Shown: positions 1-9,282 of the stretch, one piece after another | Layout: each line of letters begins with the position of its first letter | Position numbering within the stretch: the first letter of the stretch is position 1 | Origin: Streptomyces zaomyceticus | GTDB lineage: Bacteria > Actinomycetota > Actinomycetes > Streptomycetales > Streptomycetaceae | Assembly (NCBI RefSeq): GCF_014656215.1 | Contig: NZ_BNBZ01000020.1 | Span: 83,145-147,144 of the forward strand | Direction of reading: 5' to 3' | DNA length: 64,000 bases | Program-made: the position numbers and the translations under genes | Notes under the pieces: generated by a model | Seen by the model: only the letters and a program-made list of their open reading frames with translations | Databases searched by the model: none | What the model was told of the DNA's origin: nothing

Positions 1-1
1 G

Positions 2-1153
2 GCCCTCGGTCTGCTCGAGACCGACGAGAACGGGCGGCTGGCCACGGACGTCCTGGCGGACACCGTGAACACCGGCTGCCCGCCACTGACCGTGCTCCTC
101 GTCACCGACGAAGGCCCGGGGGACTCCCCCGGTGAGGCCCCGGGCGACGGCCCGGACGCCGCGGGCGGCCTGACCGTCCGGCACGCGCCGACCGCGCCGT
201 GCCTGACGGTGGGCCCCGGAGTGGTCCTGGAGGCCGGGCGTGCGGCGGCGCGGTCCGGGGAGGCACGGGCCTTCGACCGGCACACGACCGGCGGCGGACC
301 GGTACGGGTGTTCGCGCTGCCCTTCTACGCGCCGGAGGCGGTGGACGGCGAGGGGCCGCAGGGCGTCCTGGTCACGCTGGCGGACGCGACGGCCCAGCGG
401 GACGACCACACGCGGCTCGTCCGGGTGGTGACCGCCGGCTGCGCGGTGCTCGTCCTGCTGTCGGCGGCCGTCGGGCACGTCCTGTCCGGACGGGCCATCC
501 GGCCGGCGCTCACCGCGCTCGGCCGGCAGGAGGCGTTCCTCGCGGACGCGGCGCACGATCTGCGGACCCCGGCCGCCTCGCTCCGGACGCTCGCGGAGAC
601 GGCGCTGCGGGGCGAGACGGACAGCACGGACGTGCACCGGCGCACCCTGCGCCTGGCGGAGGGCATGGGCCGGCTCGTCGACGGGCTGCTCACCCGGGCC
701 CGGCTCATGTCCGGTACGGCCACGGTGGCCCGTCAGCCGCTGCGTCTCGACCAGTTGGTGGAGGCGGTCGTCGACGAGGCGCCCACGCGGGGCCATCGTG
801 TGCTGGTCGATGCCGAGGACACGGTGGTGCTCGCCGACCCCGATCTGGTGCGCCGGGCGGTCGGCAATCTGCTGGGCAACGCCCTCACCCACGGCCACGC
901 GCCGGAAGTCCCGGCGGACGTCCGGATCACGGTGGCCCGGGACGGCACGCTGACGGTCGAGGACGCGGGTCCCGGCCTGCCCCCGGAGGTCGCGGACGAC
1001 CTGTTCGAACGCTTCCGCAGCGGATCGGGGTCGACGGGACTCGGTCTGTCGATCGCGGCCTGGGTGGCGCACGCGCACGGGGGGACGCTGACGACGGGTC
1101 GTGGGGACGACGGCGGCGCCAGGTTCGTACTGAAGTTGCCGACACCGGACTGA
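2..1153 (+). CDS. Sensor histidine kinase, C-terminal part (5' end outside window)
   Basis: The reading frame is open to the left edge, so the true start lies upstream; a GTG at 65 is only the first possible start inside the window. Visible parts in order are the end of an extracytoplasmic sensor region, a membrane segment (about nt 425-490), a HisKA dimerisation helix with the phospho-acceptor motif HDLRTP (His codon near nt 554), an N box (NLLGNALTHG), a G1 box (DAGPGLP) and a G2 box (GSTGLGLS). This is a complete kinase core of a two-component system acting at the membrane. The partner response regulator is expected upstream, outside the window. The ligand cannot be deduced. Confidence 0.85.
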   Translation, partial: ALGLLETDENGRLATDVLADTVNTGCPPLTVLLVTDEGPGDSPGEAPGDGPDAAGGLTVRHAPTAPCLTVGPGVVLEAGRAAARSGEARAFDRHTTGGGPVRVFALPFYAPEAVDGEGPQGVLVTLADATAQRDDHTRLVRVVTAGCAVLVLLSAAVGHVLSGRAIRPALTALGRQEAFLADAAHDLRTPAASLRTLAETALRGETDSTDVHRRTLRLAEGMGRLVDGLLTRARLMSGTATVARQPLRLDQLVEAVVDEAPTRGHRVLVDAEDTVVLADPDLVRRAVGNLLGNALTHGHAPEVPADVRITVARDGTLTVEDAGPGLPPEVADDLFERFRSGSGSTGLGLSIAAWVAHAHGGTLTTGRGDDGGARFVLKLPTPD

Positions 1154-1310
1154 GCCGTGCCCCTGCGCCTGGTCCGGTTCCGGCCCGCGCTCCTCATCGA
1201 TGGGCGGACGGCCGGGGTGGGCCCCGGGCCGGGTCGCCACACGGCCCTCAGGAAATCCTCAGCATCCGCGCGTGATCCTTCCCCGGACCGTCCATCCATG
1301 GGAGTACCTC

Positions 1311-3008
1311 GTGATCACCGCCCCCACCCGCCACCGTCGGGCCCTGGCTCTCGCTCTCGCCGTGCTCGGCGCCACGTCCCTCGCCGCCTGCAGCGTCGGC
1401 TCCGGCCCGGAGGGAGGCCGGCCGAGGTCGTCGGCCGGGCCCGCCGATCCCGCCGACCGCCCCGACCTCCGGCGTTTCTACGAGCAGAAGCTCGCCTGGA
1501 AGCCCTGCGGCGACCACAGGTGCGCCACGCTGACCGTCCCGATGGACTACGCGCGCCCCGGCGACGGCAAGACCTTCGTGCTCCCGGTCGCGAAGGCGGT
1601 CACCGCGGTCCGGGGCAAGCGCGTCGGCTCGCTCGTCCTCAACCCCGGCGGCCCCGGCGAGCGGGGAGTCCGGCTCATCAAGGACGGCGTCGCCGACGAC
1701 ATCGGCCGGGATGTGCGCGAGCGGTTCGACATCGTGTCCTTCGACCCGCGCGGCGTCGGGGAGAGCAGGCCTGCCCTGACCTGTACGCCCGCGGGCCCGG
1801 AGGCCGCCACCGAGGATCCCCCCACCGAGGGCTCGGCGGACACGACGGACACCCCGACCATCGCCCCCCTGAACCCCCGCACCGAAGCCGAACGCGCCGA
1901 CGCCCTCGCGTCGGCGCGGGCGACGGCCGCCGACTGCCGGAAGGCCAGTGGTCCGCTGCTCCCGCACGTCGGAACGCACGACGCCGCCCGCGACCTCGAC
2001 GTGCTGCGGGCCGCGCTCGGCGAGCGGCGGCTGACGTACGTCGGCTGGTCGTACGGCACGAGCCTGGGCACCTCGTACGCCGAGCAGTTCCCCCGCCGCG
2101 TACGGGCGATGGTCCTGGACGGGGCGGTCGATCCGTCGCTCGACTGGCGGCAGCGCGTGCTCGGCCAGTCCACCGGGTTCCGGAAGGCGGTGGAGGAGTA
2201 CGCCGCGACCTGCGCCGGGACCGTCGGTGACGCCTGCCCCGCCGCGACCCCCGAGGAGATACGGGCCCTGATCGACCGCCTCGTCGCGCGGACGCAGCGC
2301 GAGCCGCTGCCGGTCGAGGGTTCCGAGTCCGGTCTCGACGCCGCGGCGCTGGTGTCCGCGCTCGGCCTGTCGATGTACACGCCGGAGGCCCAGTGGGAGC
2401 CGTTGTCCGAGGCGCTGCGCGCGGCGGACGGCGGGGACGGGACGAAGCTGGCGGCCCTGGCGTCGGGCGAGGAGGAGGACACGGAGGGCCCTGAGGGTAC
2501 CGAGGGCGCGACGGACACGGCGGGCGCGGAGGGTACCGAAGAGGGCTCCGCCGAGGCCGGGGCGTCCGAGGGGTCGGCGTCCGCCGTTCCCGAGGACAAC
2601 AGCGAGGCCGCCCTCGTCGCGATCAACTGCCTCGACGTCCCCCACCCGCGCGACGCCCGGGCCTACTGGGACGCGCTCGGGCCCGCCGAGAAGGCGGCGG
2701 GCGTCCACGGCACGACCGGTGTGACGAACGAGCTGGTGTGCCGGGACTGGCCCACGGGTCCCCAGCGCCCCCACCGGGTGAAGGCCGAGGGCGTTCCGCC
2801 GGTCCTCGTCGTGGGGACGACGGGCGACCCGGCGACGCCGTACGAGGAGGCGGTCGGTCTGGCGCGCCAGTTCCCCGGTGGCATGCTGCTGTCCTTCGAC
2901 GCCCCCGGCCACACCGGCTACGGCCGGAACCCCTGCGTCGACAGGAAGGTCGAGCGGTACCTGATCGACCTCACGAAGGTCCGCCCCGGCACGACCTGTA
3001 CGGGATGA
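1311..3008 (+). CDS. TAP-like alpha/beta-hydrolase (tripeptidyl aminopeptidase family), lipoprotein
   Basis: A 565-residue exported peptidase of the SlpD/SlpE-like Streptomyces group. The GTG at 1311 is chosen because GGAG lies 6 nt upstream and it opens directly into a signal peptide ending in a lipobox (SLAAC). The frame continues upstream to 1200 without signal-peptide character. The nucleophile elbow is GWSYG with Ser247; the acid and base are in GDPATP and APGHTGYG near the C terminus, where the TAP C-terminal domain lies. A Glu/Thr/Gly-rich low-complexity insert (nt about 2465-2600) interrupts the lid region. It probably removes tripeptides from extracellular proteins; the exact substrate is not visible. 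Confidence 0.85.
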   Translation: MITAPTRHRRALALALAVLGATSLAACSVGSGPEGGRPRSSAGPADPADRPDLRRFYEQKLAWKPCGDHRCATLTVPMDYARPGDGKTFVLPVAKAVTAVRGKRVGSLVLNPGGPGERGVRLIKDGVADDIGRDVRERFDIVSFDPRGVGESRPALTCTPAGPEAATEDPPTEGSADTTDTPTIAPLNPRTEAERADALASARATAADCRKASGPLLPHVGTHDAARDLDVLRAALGERRLTYVGWSYGTSLGTSYAEQFPRRVRAMVLDGAVDPSLDWRQRVLGQSTGFRKAVEEYAATCAGTVGDACPAATPEEIRALIDRLVARTQREPLPVEGSESGLDAAALVSALGLSMYTPEAQWEPLSEALRAADGGDGTKLAALASGEEEDTEGPEGTEGATDTAGAEGTEEGSAEAGASEGSASAVPEDNSEAALVAINCLDVPHPRDARAYWDALGPAEKAAGVHGTTGVTNELVCRDWPTGPQRPHRVKAEGVPPVLVVGTTGDPATPYEEAVGLARQFPGGMLLSFDAPGHTGYGRNPCVDRKVERYLIDLTKVRPGTTCTG

Positions 3009-3062
3009 CGGAACGACGAGACATCGCAGGGACATCGGGACGACGGCCCTGCCGCACGACCG

Positions 3063-3086
3063 CACCACGGCACCACAGCACCACGG
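3063..3086. repeat. Three tandem 8-bp repeats (CACCACGG type)
   Basis: CACCACGG, CACCACAG and CACCACGG follow each other in the 92-nt gap between the convergent peptidase and acyltransferase genes. No function is suggested; probably a slippage product. Confidence 0.6.
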
Positions 3087-3100
3087 CACCGCGTTGCGCG

Positions 3101-4447
3101 CTACGGCGTGTCCGGCGGGTCCAGGAGGTCGAGTTCTGCCGTGAGCGCGCCGGCCAGGGCGTCGAGGTCGGGGACGGCCTCTCCGTCGGCCACGAGGCCG
3201 ATGTGCACCTGGCCTCCGTACGGGGACATGGCCACCGCGAGGGCCTGCCCGCGGGCGAGCGGGGCCATGGGGAAGAGCGCGCGCAGCGGTGCGCCGCCGA
3301 GCGAGAGCGCGGAGCGGGGCAGCGGCACCTGGGTGACCAGGAGGTCGAAGAGGAACCGGGCGGCACCGGAGGCGAGCGGGGCGCCGAAGCGGTGGGCGAG
3401 CGGGGGCAATTGGTCGGCGAGCAGGGCGACGGCGCCTGCGCCCCGGAACGGCCCGGCGGCCTTGTTGCGGTCCATCGCGCTCTTGACGGCGGCCAGCCGG
3501 GCGGCGGGGTCGGCCTCGGTGACGGGCAGGTCGAGGAGGTAGCCGGAGAGGCTGTTGCCGGGGCCGGGCGGGGCGCCGGGGCGGCGTCGGGAGACGGGGA
3601 CGAGCGCGCGGGGATCGGCTTCGGGGAGGGGCAGACCACGGCCGTCGAACCAGCGGCGGAGGCCTCCGGCGACGACGGTGAGGAGGACGTCGTTGGCGGT
3701 GCCGCCCGTGGTGCGGCGGACGCGGTGGACGCGGTCCAGGGACAGGGTCACGGTGGCGATCCGGCGGGTTCCGCTGGACTCGGCGGCGAGTGCGGCGGTC
3801 GGCCGTACGTCGAACCGACTGGCGCGGACGACGGAGGCGCCGACCTCGACGGCGCGACCGAGGTCGCCGAGCCGGTCCCTTGCCATGCCGAGGAGCCGTC
3901 CCGGGCCGGGGAGCCAGGAGGTCGGGGGTACGGGGCGCGCCCGGCCGGCGGGGCGGCGTCCCGCGGCGATCTCGTCGAAGATCCCGGCGCCGATGGCGAC
4001 GGCCCTCATGCCGTCGGCGAGGGCGTGGTGGAGTTTGACGAGGACGGCGAAGGAACCGTCGGGGGCGCCGCTGAGCAGGTACATCTCCCAGGGCGGCAGG
4101 CCGCGGGCGACGGGCCGTTCCATGAGCTCGGCGGCGAGCCGGGCGGACTCGGCGGGGAAGTCGGCGCCGGGGAGGGTGATCTCGTGGACGTGGCGGAGCA
4201 CGTCGAAGTCCGGGTCGGCGCTCCAGGCGGCGCCGCCGACGGGGAGCAGGACGTCGCGGACGCGCATCCGGAGCCGGGGGACGGCGGCGGCGCGGCGGGC
4301 GAGCAGGGCGAGGATGTCGGGAGGCTCGTGGCCGCCCTCCGTGGGCGCGGGGCCGAAGTGGGCGAGCGCCCCGAGGTGCAGGGGGTGCGCGGTGGATTCC
4401 AGGTGCCAGAAGGCCAGGTCAAGCGGTGCCAGTAGCTCGCTGCTCAA
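3101..4447 (-). CDS. WS/DGAT-type wax ester synthase / diacylglycerol acyltransferase
   Basis: This 448-residue acyltransferase carries the family active-site motif HHALADG (His140, His141, Asp145) and the typical N terminus SSELLAPLDLAFWHLE. The TTG at 4447 is preferred: it gives that family N terminus and has GTGAGGA about 5 nt upstream. An in-frame TTG at 4516 would add 23 residues unlike the family. The enzyme transfers acyl-CoA to diacylglycerol or alcohols to make neutral storage lipid, which is common in actinomycetes. The gene stands alone, convergent with the peptidase. A related acyltransferase role, as in mycobacterial PapA proteins, cannot be excluded. Confidence 0.85.
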   Translation of the reverse strand: MSSELLAPLDLAFWHLESTAHPLHLGALAHFGPAPTEGGHEPPDILALLARRAAAVPRLRMRVRDVLLPVGGAAWSADPDFDVLRHVHEITLPGADFPAESARLAAELMERPVARGLPPWEMYLLSGAPDGSFAVLVKLHHALADGMRAVAIGAGIFDEIAAGRRPAGRARPVPPTSWLPGPGRLLGMARDRLGDLGRAVEVGASVVRASRFDVRPTAALAAESSGTRRIATVTLSLDRVHRVRRTTGGTANDVLLTVVAGGLRRWFDGRGLPLPEADPRALVPVSRRRPGAPPGPGNSLSGYLLDLPVTEADPAARLAAVKSAMDRNKAAGPFRGAGAVALLADQLPPLAHRFGAPLASGAARFLFDLLVTQVPLPRSALSLGGAPLRALFPMAPLARGQALAVAMSPYGGQVHIGLVADGEAVPDLDALAGALTAELDLLDPPDTP

Positions 4448-4605
4448 AGGTGTCCTCACGTCCTGCACGGAGAGCCGGGAGAACGAAGTCAATCGCGCAC
4501 CGACAGTTACGGTCAAGTACGATCAATGCACGCTCAGTTAACAGTGTCGGTCTTCTGTCAACGCCTCCGGTCCTCCGCCAACGGTCTCATCCTTCTGTAA
4601 CGGGC

Positions 4606-6717
4606 TCAGTTCTCCACCGTGAACTCGCACCACACGCACTTGCCGCCGCCCCGCGATTCCACGCCCCACACGTCGGAGATCCGGTCGACGAGCAGCAGCC
4701 CCCGCCCGGACACGCCCGCCTCCCCCGCCTCGCGGCGCCGGGGCAGCGCGCTGGACCGGTCCTCGACCTCCACCCGGAGCCGCCGTTCGGCCCCGCCGAG
4801 CATCCGCAGGGTCACGATGGCCCCGCCGTCGGTGTGCATCAGCGCGTTGGTCATCAGCTCGTCGGCGACCAGCTCGATCTCGTCCGCTCGTTCCTCGGCC
4901 CCCCAGGCCCGGACGGCGGCCCTGATCATGTGCCGGGCCGATCTGAGCGCCTCCGGGTCGCTCTGGGCCACATGCTGCTGGAAGCGGCCGGCGCCGTGGC
5001 CGGTGGCCGCGCCCAGGCGCCGCATCAGCAGGATGGCGACGTCGTCCTCGCCGCCCCGGTCCGCGACCACGTCGCACAGGTGGTCGGCGAGCTCCTGGAG
5101 GTCGGCGGGCCCGCGCCGGACGAGCGCGGAGAGCCACTGGAGGCCTTCGTCGAGGTCGGCGCCCGGCTTCTCGACCAGCCCGTCGGTGTAGAGCATCAGG
5201 GTCTGTCCGGGGTCGAGTTCCAGGGTGGTCACCGGATAGTCGAGCCGGCCGAACTCGGCGGAGAGCCCGAGCGGCAGCCCGCCCTCCACCGGGACCCTGC
5301 GGCAGCGGCCGTCGATCTCGCGGATCAACGGATCGACATGACCGGCGCGCACCACCTGGACGACCCCGGTGCCGAGGTCGACCTCCGCGTAGGTGCAGGT
5401 GGCGAAGCGTTCGGTGTCGAGTTCGTGCAGGAAGACGGAGGCCCGGGCCATCACCGTGGCCGGGGTGTGCCCCTCGGCGGCGTACGCCCGCAGCACGATC
5501 CTCAGCTGGCCCATGACGGCGGCGGCGTGGGTGTCGTGACCCTGGACGTCCCCGATGACGGCGCCGACGCGTCCGCCGGGCAGCGGGATGATGTCGTACC
5601 AGTCACCTCCGATGTCCCGGCCGAGGCGGGCCGAGCGGTAGCGGACGGCGGTCTGGGCGCCGGGCACCTCGGGGATCCGGCGGGGCAGCATCGCCTGCTG
5701 GAGCCCCTCGGCGAGGTCGTGCTCCTGCTCGTAGAGCATGGCCCGCTGGAGGCTCTGGGCGATGCTGCTGCCGAGGGCGACGAGGAGGGTCCGCTCGTCC
5801 TCGCTGAATCCGGTCCTGTCGCTGTAGAGCAGCCCGAGCGCGCCGATGGGCCGGGCCTGGGCGATCAGCGGCAGATAGGCGGCGGCGGTGATGCCGAGTC
5901 CGCTGATGTGCGGCCAGAGCACCGGGAAGGAGTCGGCGAAGTCCTGGGGCGAGTCGATGAACCGCGGCCGCAGGGTGCGGATCACCTCGCTCATCGGGTA
6001 CGGCTCGTCCACCCGGGTGAAACGGGTGCCCGGCACGAAGGCACCCTCGGGGCCCTCGGCGACGAGGTGGATGCGGCCGGCGTCGAGGAGGCCCATGACG
6101 AGACTGGCGGCGCCGAAGTGTTCGAGCGCGTGGGAGTCGTTGAGCAGGTCGATGACGTCCTTCACGGTCCGCGCGTAGGCGAGGGCCGCCGTGGTGCCCT
6201 CGACGACGCCGGCCCGCTTGCGCCGCCCCTCGTCGAGGCCGAGCCGGGCGGCCGACTCGGTGAGCTCGTGGGTGGCGTCGCGGACGACGCCGACGATGCG
6301 TACCGGGCGGCCGCTGTCGTCGCGGTGGACGAGCCCCTGTGTGTGGGTCCACTGGTGCCTGCCGTCCCGGCGGCGGATGCGGAAGTACGCGCCGTACTGG
6401 TCGCTGCCGTCCTTGAGGGCCTGGGCGACCAGGGTGTCGAGGCGGCGGCTCTCGTCGGGGAGGACCCGCGAGCCGAGGGACTCGGGGCGGTCGTCGTACT
6501 CCGACCGGTCCATGTCGAAGACGTCGAGCGCCGCCTCGTCCATGATCATCGTGCCGGTCGCGAGGTCCCAGTCGAAGCCGCCCATCCGGAAGACTGAGCC
6601 GAAGTCGGCGAGGATCCCCGCACCTGCGGTCCGCTCGCTCCCCGGCCCGGCTGCGGACTCCTCCGGCGCACGGCCGAGCCGCTCGACCGCCTCCCCGCCC
6701 CCGTCGCGCGCGTTCAT
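4606..6717 (-). CDS. PAS-GAF-SpoIIE (PP2C) phosphatase with C-terminal anti-sigma-type ATPase domain
   Basis: A 703-residue multidomain regulator. In order it has a PAS domain (residues about 40-150, FRMGGFDWDL onwards), a GAF domain (about 180-340), a PP2C/SpoIIE serine phosphatase domain (about 370-570; GGDWYDI and IGDVQGHD carry metal-binding Asp residues) and a C-terminal HATPase_c domain like RsbW (about 580-703; ELVADELMTNAL as N box). Such Streptomyces proteins dephosphorylate anti-sigma-factor antagonists and so free stress or developmental sigma factors. No antagonist gene is adjacent. The ATG has no strong Shine-Dalgarno sequence, so the start is less certain than the rest. Confidence 0.85.
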   Translation of the reverse strand: MNARDGGGEAVERLGRAPEESAAGPGSERTAGAGILADFGSVFRMGGFDWDLATGTMIMDEAALDVFDMDRSEYDDRPESLGSRVLPDESRRLDTLVAQALKDGSDQYGAYFRIRRRDGRHQWTHTQGLVHRDDSGRPVRIVGVVRDATHELTESAARLGLDEGRRKRAGVVEGTTAALAYARTVKDVIDLLNDSHALEHFGAASLVMGLLDAGRIHLVAEGPEGAFVPGTRFTRVDEPYPMSEVIRTLRPRFIDSPQDFADSFPVLWPHISGLGITAAAYLPLIAQARPIGALGLLYSDRTGFSEDERTLLVALGSSIAQSLQRAMLYEQEHDLAEGLQQAMLPRRIPEVPGAQTAVRYRSARLGRDIGGDWYDIIPLPGGRVGAVIGDVQGHDTHAAAVMGQLRIVLRAYAAEGHTPATVMARASVFLHELDTERFATCTYAEVDLGTGVVQVVRAGHVDPLIREIDGRCRRVPVEGGLPLGLSAEFGRLDYPVTTLELDPGQTLMLYTDGLVEKPGADLDEGLQWLSALVRRGPADLQELADHLCDVVADRGGEDDVAILLMRRLGAATGHGAGRFQQHVAQSDPEALRSARHMIRAAVRAWGAEERADEIELVADELMTNALMHTDGGAIVTLRMLGGAERRLRVEVEDRSSALPRRREAGEAGVSGRGLLLVDRISDVWGVESRGGGKCVWCEFTVEN

Positions 6718-6766
6718 GGGGCCACGCTAGGCGCAGCTCCGCCCGTACGCACCATGAAGATCCGTT

Positions 6767-8170
6767 TCACCCCTCGAAGGTCTCTGGCTGGTCCGGGACC
6801 GTCTCGGCCGGGAAGAGCTCCTCGAACGGCAGCTCGCCGTCGGGCGCGGTGGGCGCCTCGCCGGGGGGATCGGCGTACGGATCGGCGTAGGGGTCGGTGT
6901 ACGGATCGGGTACGGGGTGGGGCTCCGTGTCGGGTACGCGGTACGGGTCGGTGTCCGGGCTCTGCTCGGTGCCCGTGCCTCCGGAGCTGTCGGGGCTCAC
7001 CGGCGGGTTCTCGGGCGCCGGGGGGACGGGAGCCCGGGAAGGGGTGTCCGGGGAGGTACGGCGGTCGGGGGCGCTCGGGTCGGGCGTCCGGGCGTCGGGA
7101 ACGGCCGGGTCGGGTGTGGTGGTGCCGGCCAGGGCGCACGCGTCCGGGTCGCAGCCGGGCTCCACGGCGGGCTTGCGGTCCTCGCCGCCGTCGCTGCCGG
7201 TCCGGCGCTCGATCCAGCTGCGGTCGGCGGCGTTCACGATGACCAGGCTGGTGACGACGGTGGTGGTCGGCCGGACGACGATCACGCGGTCGGGGTCGAA
7301 ACCGTCCCAGGGGTCGCCCTGGTGGACGCCGCCCCGGTCGGCGGTCGGGGTGCGGAGCGGGTTGCCGCAGGCGCAGCGGACGCGCGGGGAGCCGTACTGG
7401 TCGACGAGGACGGCCGTACCGGTCTGCAGGACGGACTGGTAGGCGTTGGCCCTGCCCTGGCGGTAGCCGTGGTTGGTGACCCTGGCGTCCGCCCGCAGGA
7501 CGACCGGGGTCAGTCCGCGCAGCCAGTCGCCGACGTTGGTCTCGGGGATGCCGGCGGCCTCGGCGAAGGCGCGCGTCCTGTCCTGGTCTGCGGAGAGGTA
7601 CGCGACCTGCTGTTCGACGTCGCAGCTGCCCTCCGCGCGGGTACCGCCGTAGAGCCCGGGGGTGGAGCCGGTGACCTCGCGCACCCGCTCGGTGTCGGGG
7701 TCCGGGGTCCGGCCCGGGGAGTCGGCCCGCGCGGTGCTCCGGGCCGTGGAGGCGGTGAAGGGGTCGGGCCCCCGCGCGGCGACCGACTGGAGGAGCACGT
7801 CCTGCATCGACCCGGCGGCCGCCGGCTGGGAGCCGCCCGGGGAGCCCTCCCAGACGGAGGTGCAGCCGACGAGGAGGAGGGAGGCGGAGAGCGCCGCGAA
7901 CGCGGTGCGGGCCGCGGTGCGGGAGGGCGCGCGGGAGCCGGCGCGGCGGGGGGCCGGGGGAACGGTGGGCGCGGGGGCGCGGGAAGGCGCGGGGTCGGTC
8001 GTGCGCGATGCGACGTGGTCGGTCGCGCGGGAGGTGAAGTGGTCCGTCGCGCGGGAGGTGGGGCGACCGGTCGCCCCGGATGCGTCGGGGTCGGTCGCCC
8101 CGGATGTCACTTGCTCGGTCGCGCGGGAAACGGTGGGGGTTCGCCGCGTCCGGCGAGGGGCTGAGCGCAC
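6767..8170 (-). CDS. Proline-rich lipoprotein, DUF6777-like
   Basis: This 467-residue protein starts at a GTG (8170) with GGAG 8 nt upstream. The N terminus is unusually long and cytoplasmic, with a repeated ATDxxTSRATD-type sequence. A membrane helix and lipobox (LLVGC) follow near residue 110. The central domain (MQDVLLQSVAARGPDPF, two cysteines in RCACGNP) looks like the Streptomyces DUF6777 family. The C-terminal third is Asp/Pro/Thr-rich with DPYxxP repeats and is probably disordered in the cell wall. Function unknown. The gene diverges from the YndJ/DUF1990 operon; the two palindromes at 8300-8355 lie between them. Confidence 0.7.
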   Translation of the reverse strand: MRSAPRRTRRTPTVSRATEQVTSGATDPDASGATGRPTSRATDHFTSRATDHVASRTTDPAPSRAPAPTVPPAPRRAGSRAPSRTAARTAFAALSASLLLVGCTSVWEGSPGGSQPAAAGSMQDVLLQSVAARGPDPFTASTARSTARADSPGRTPDPDTERVREVTGSTPGLYGGTRAEGSCDVEQQVAYLSADQDRTRAFAEAAGIPETNVGDWLRGLTPVVLRADARVTNHGYRQGRANAYQSVLQTGTAVLVDQYGSPRVRCACGNPLRTPTADRGGVHQGDPWDGFDPDRVIVVRPTTTVVTSLVIVNAADRSWIERRTGSDGGEDRKPAVEPGCDPDACALAGTTTPDPAVPDARTPDPSAPDRRTSPDTPSRAPVPPAPENPPVSPDSSGGTGTEQSPDTDPYRVPDTEPHPVPDPYTDPYADPYADPPGEAPTAPDGELPFEELFPAETVPDQPETFEG

Positions 8171-8299
8171 CTGGTTCTCCCGCTTTCTCTCCCCCGGGCC
8201 ACGGCGCCCGGTTCCGGCCAGTCCCTCATGTCTGTCGCAGCGCGCGGGCCGCCGCAAGCGGAGGGCGGCCGACCGGGGGAGAGCGACGGACGCAAGCCG

Positions 8300-8315
8300 C
8301 TTGAACGTGTTCAAG
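8300..8315. promoter_or_regulatory. Palindromic operator 1 (CTTGAAC-GT-GTTCAAG)
   Basis: A perfect 7-bp inverted repeat with a 2-nt centre. Together with the second copy 41 bp away (centre to centre) it lies just upstream of the 8374 gene. The form is typical of TetR- or MarR-type repressor sites. No such regulator gene is adjacent in the window. Confidence 0.7.
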
Positions 8316-8341
8316 AAAGGCTCTACGCTCGGACCGATCAA

Positions 8342-8355
8342 TTGAACACGTTCAA
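8342..8355. promoter_or_regulatory. Palindromic operator 2 (TTGAAC-AC-GTTCAA)
   Basis: The second copy of the operator at 8300, with the same half-sites and an AC instead of GT centre. It ends 18 nt before the ATG at 8374, so a bound protein would block transcription start or early elongation of the YndJ/DUF1990 operon. Confidence 0.7.
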
Positions 8356-8373
8356 GTCGGGGGGTGGTGGCTC

Positions 8374-9282
8374 ATGACCGCACTGTCGGTCCTGGTGGGA
8401 TCGGTCGTGACCCTCGGCATGTTCTGGGTGGTCCCGACGGGGCTCGCGCTCCTCGACGGCCCCCGGCCACCGGGCTGGGACCTGCTCCGGCGCAGCTGGC
8501 CGCTCTTCGCCGTCCCCGGCGGACTGGCCCTCTGGCTGCCGCGCTCCGGGCTCTCGACCGCGCTCGCCGCCGTCTACGCCCTCGCCACACTGGCGCTCGC
8601 GCTCCAGGCCCCGGCCCGGCTGTTCCTGACCCGCTCCCTGCGACCGGGCGAGGTGGCCGTCCTCACCGCCCTGGTCGCGCCGTCCGTCGGGGGCCTCGCG
8701 CTCGTCGCCGAACGGGCCGCTCACCCGCTCTTCGGCTTCGACCTGGACATCCTGGCGCTGACCGTCCCGCACTTCCACTTCGCGGGCTTCGCCGCCGCCC
8801 TGGTCGCCGGACTCCTCTGCCGTGCCTCCGACGGCCGCACCGCCCGCTTCGCCGCACTCAGCGTCCCCGCGGGCACCCTGCTGGTGCTGCTCGGCTACTT
8901 CGTCGACGACTGGGCCGAGCTCGCCGGGGCCGTCGTCCTGACGGCCGGTATGACGGCAGTCGCGTTGCTGACCCTGCGCGAGCGCCGCGAGACGGCCACC
9001 GACCGCCTCACCCGCGGGCTGCTCGCCGTCTCGGCCCTGGTCCTCTTCGCCACCATGCTGCTCGCGCTGAGCTGGGCGCTCGGCGAGGCGACCGGCCTCC
9101 CCCACCTCGACCTGACCTGGACGGCCGCGACCCACGGCCTGGGCAACGCCCTCGGATTCACGGTCTGCGCCCTGCTCGCCCACCGCCGCCTCCGGTCCCG
9201 GCGCCCCACCCCGCCGGCACCACCGGCACCCGCCCAGAACCCGCCCCGCACGGCCCACCCGCGAACGGAGCTCCCGACATGA
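8374..9282 (+). CDS. YndJ-like multi-pass membrane protein
   Basis: 302 residues with about eight to nine predicted membrane helices from residue 5 to 270, and a short proline-rich tail. The family is YndJ-like. It is typically linked to DUF1990 proteins in actinobacteria, as here: the stop codon overlaps the ATG of the next gene (ATGA). Probable regulation is through the twin palindromes just upstream. The biochemical role is unknown. Confidence 0.75.
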   Translation: MTALSVLVGSVVTLGMFWVVPTGLALLDGPRPPGWDLLRRSWPLFAVPGGLALWLPRSGLSTALAAVYALATLALALQAPARLFLTRSLRPGEVAVLTALVAPSVGGLALVAERAAHPLFGFDLDILALTVPHFHFAGFAAALVAGLLCRASDGRTARFAALSVPAGTLLVLLGYFVDDWAELAGAVVLTAGMTAVALLTLRERRETATDRLTRGLLAVSALVLFATMLLALSWALGEATGLPHLDLTWTAATHGLGNALGFTVCALLAHRRLRSRRPTPPAPPAPAQNPPRTAHPRTELPT

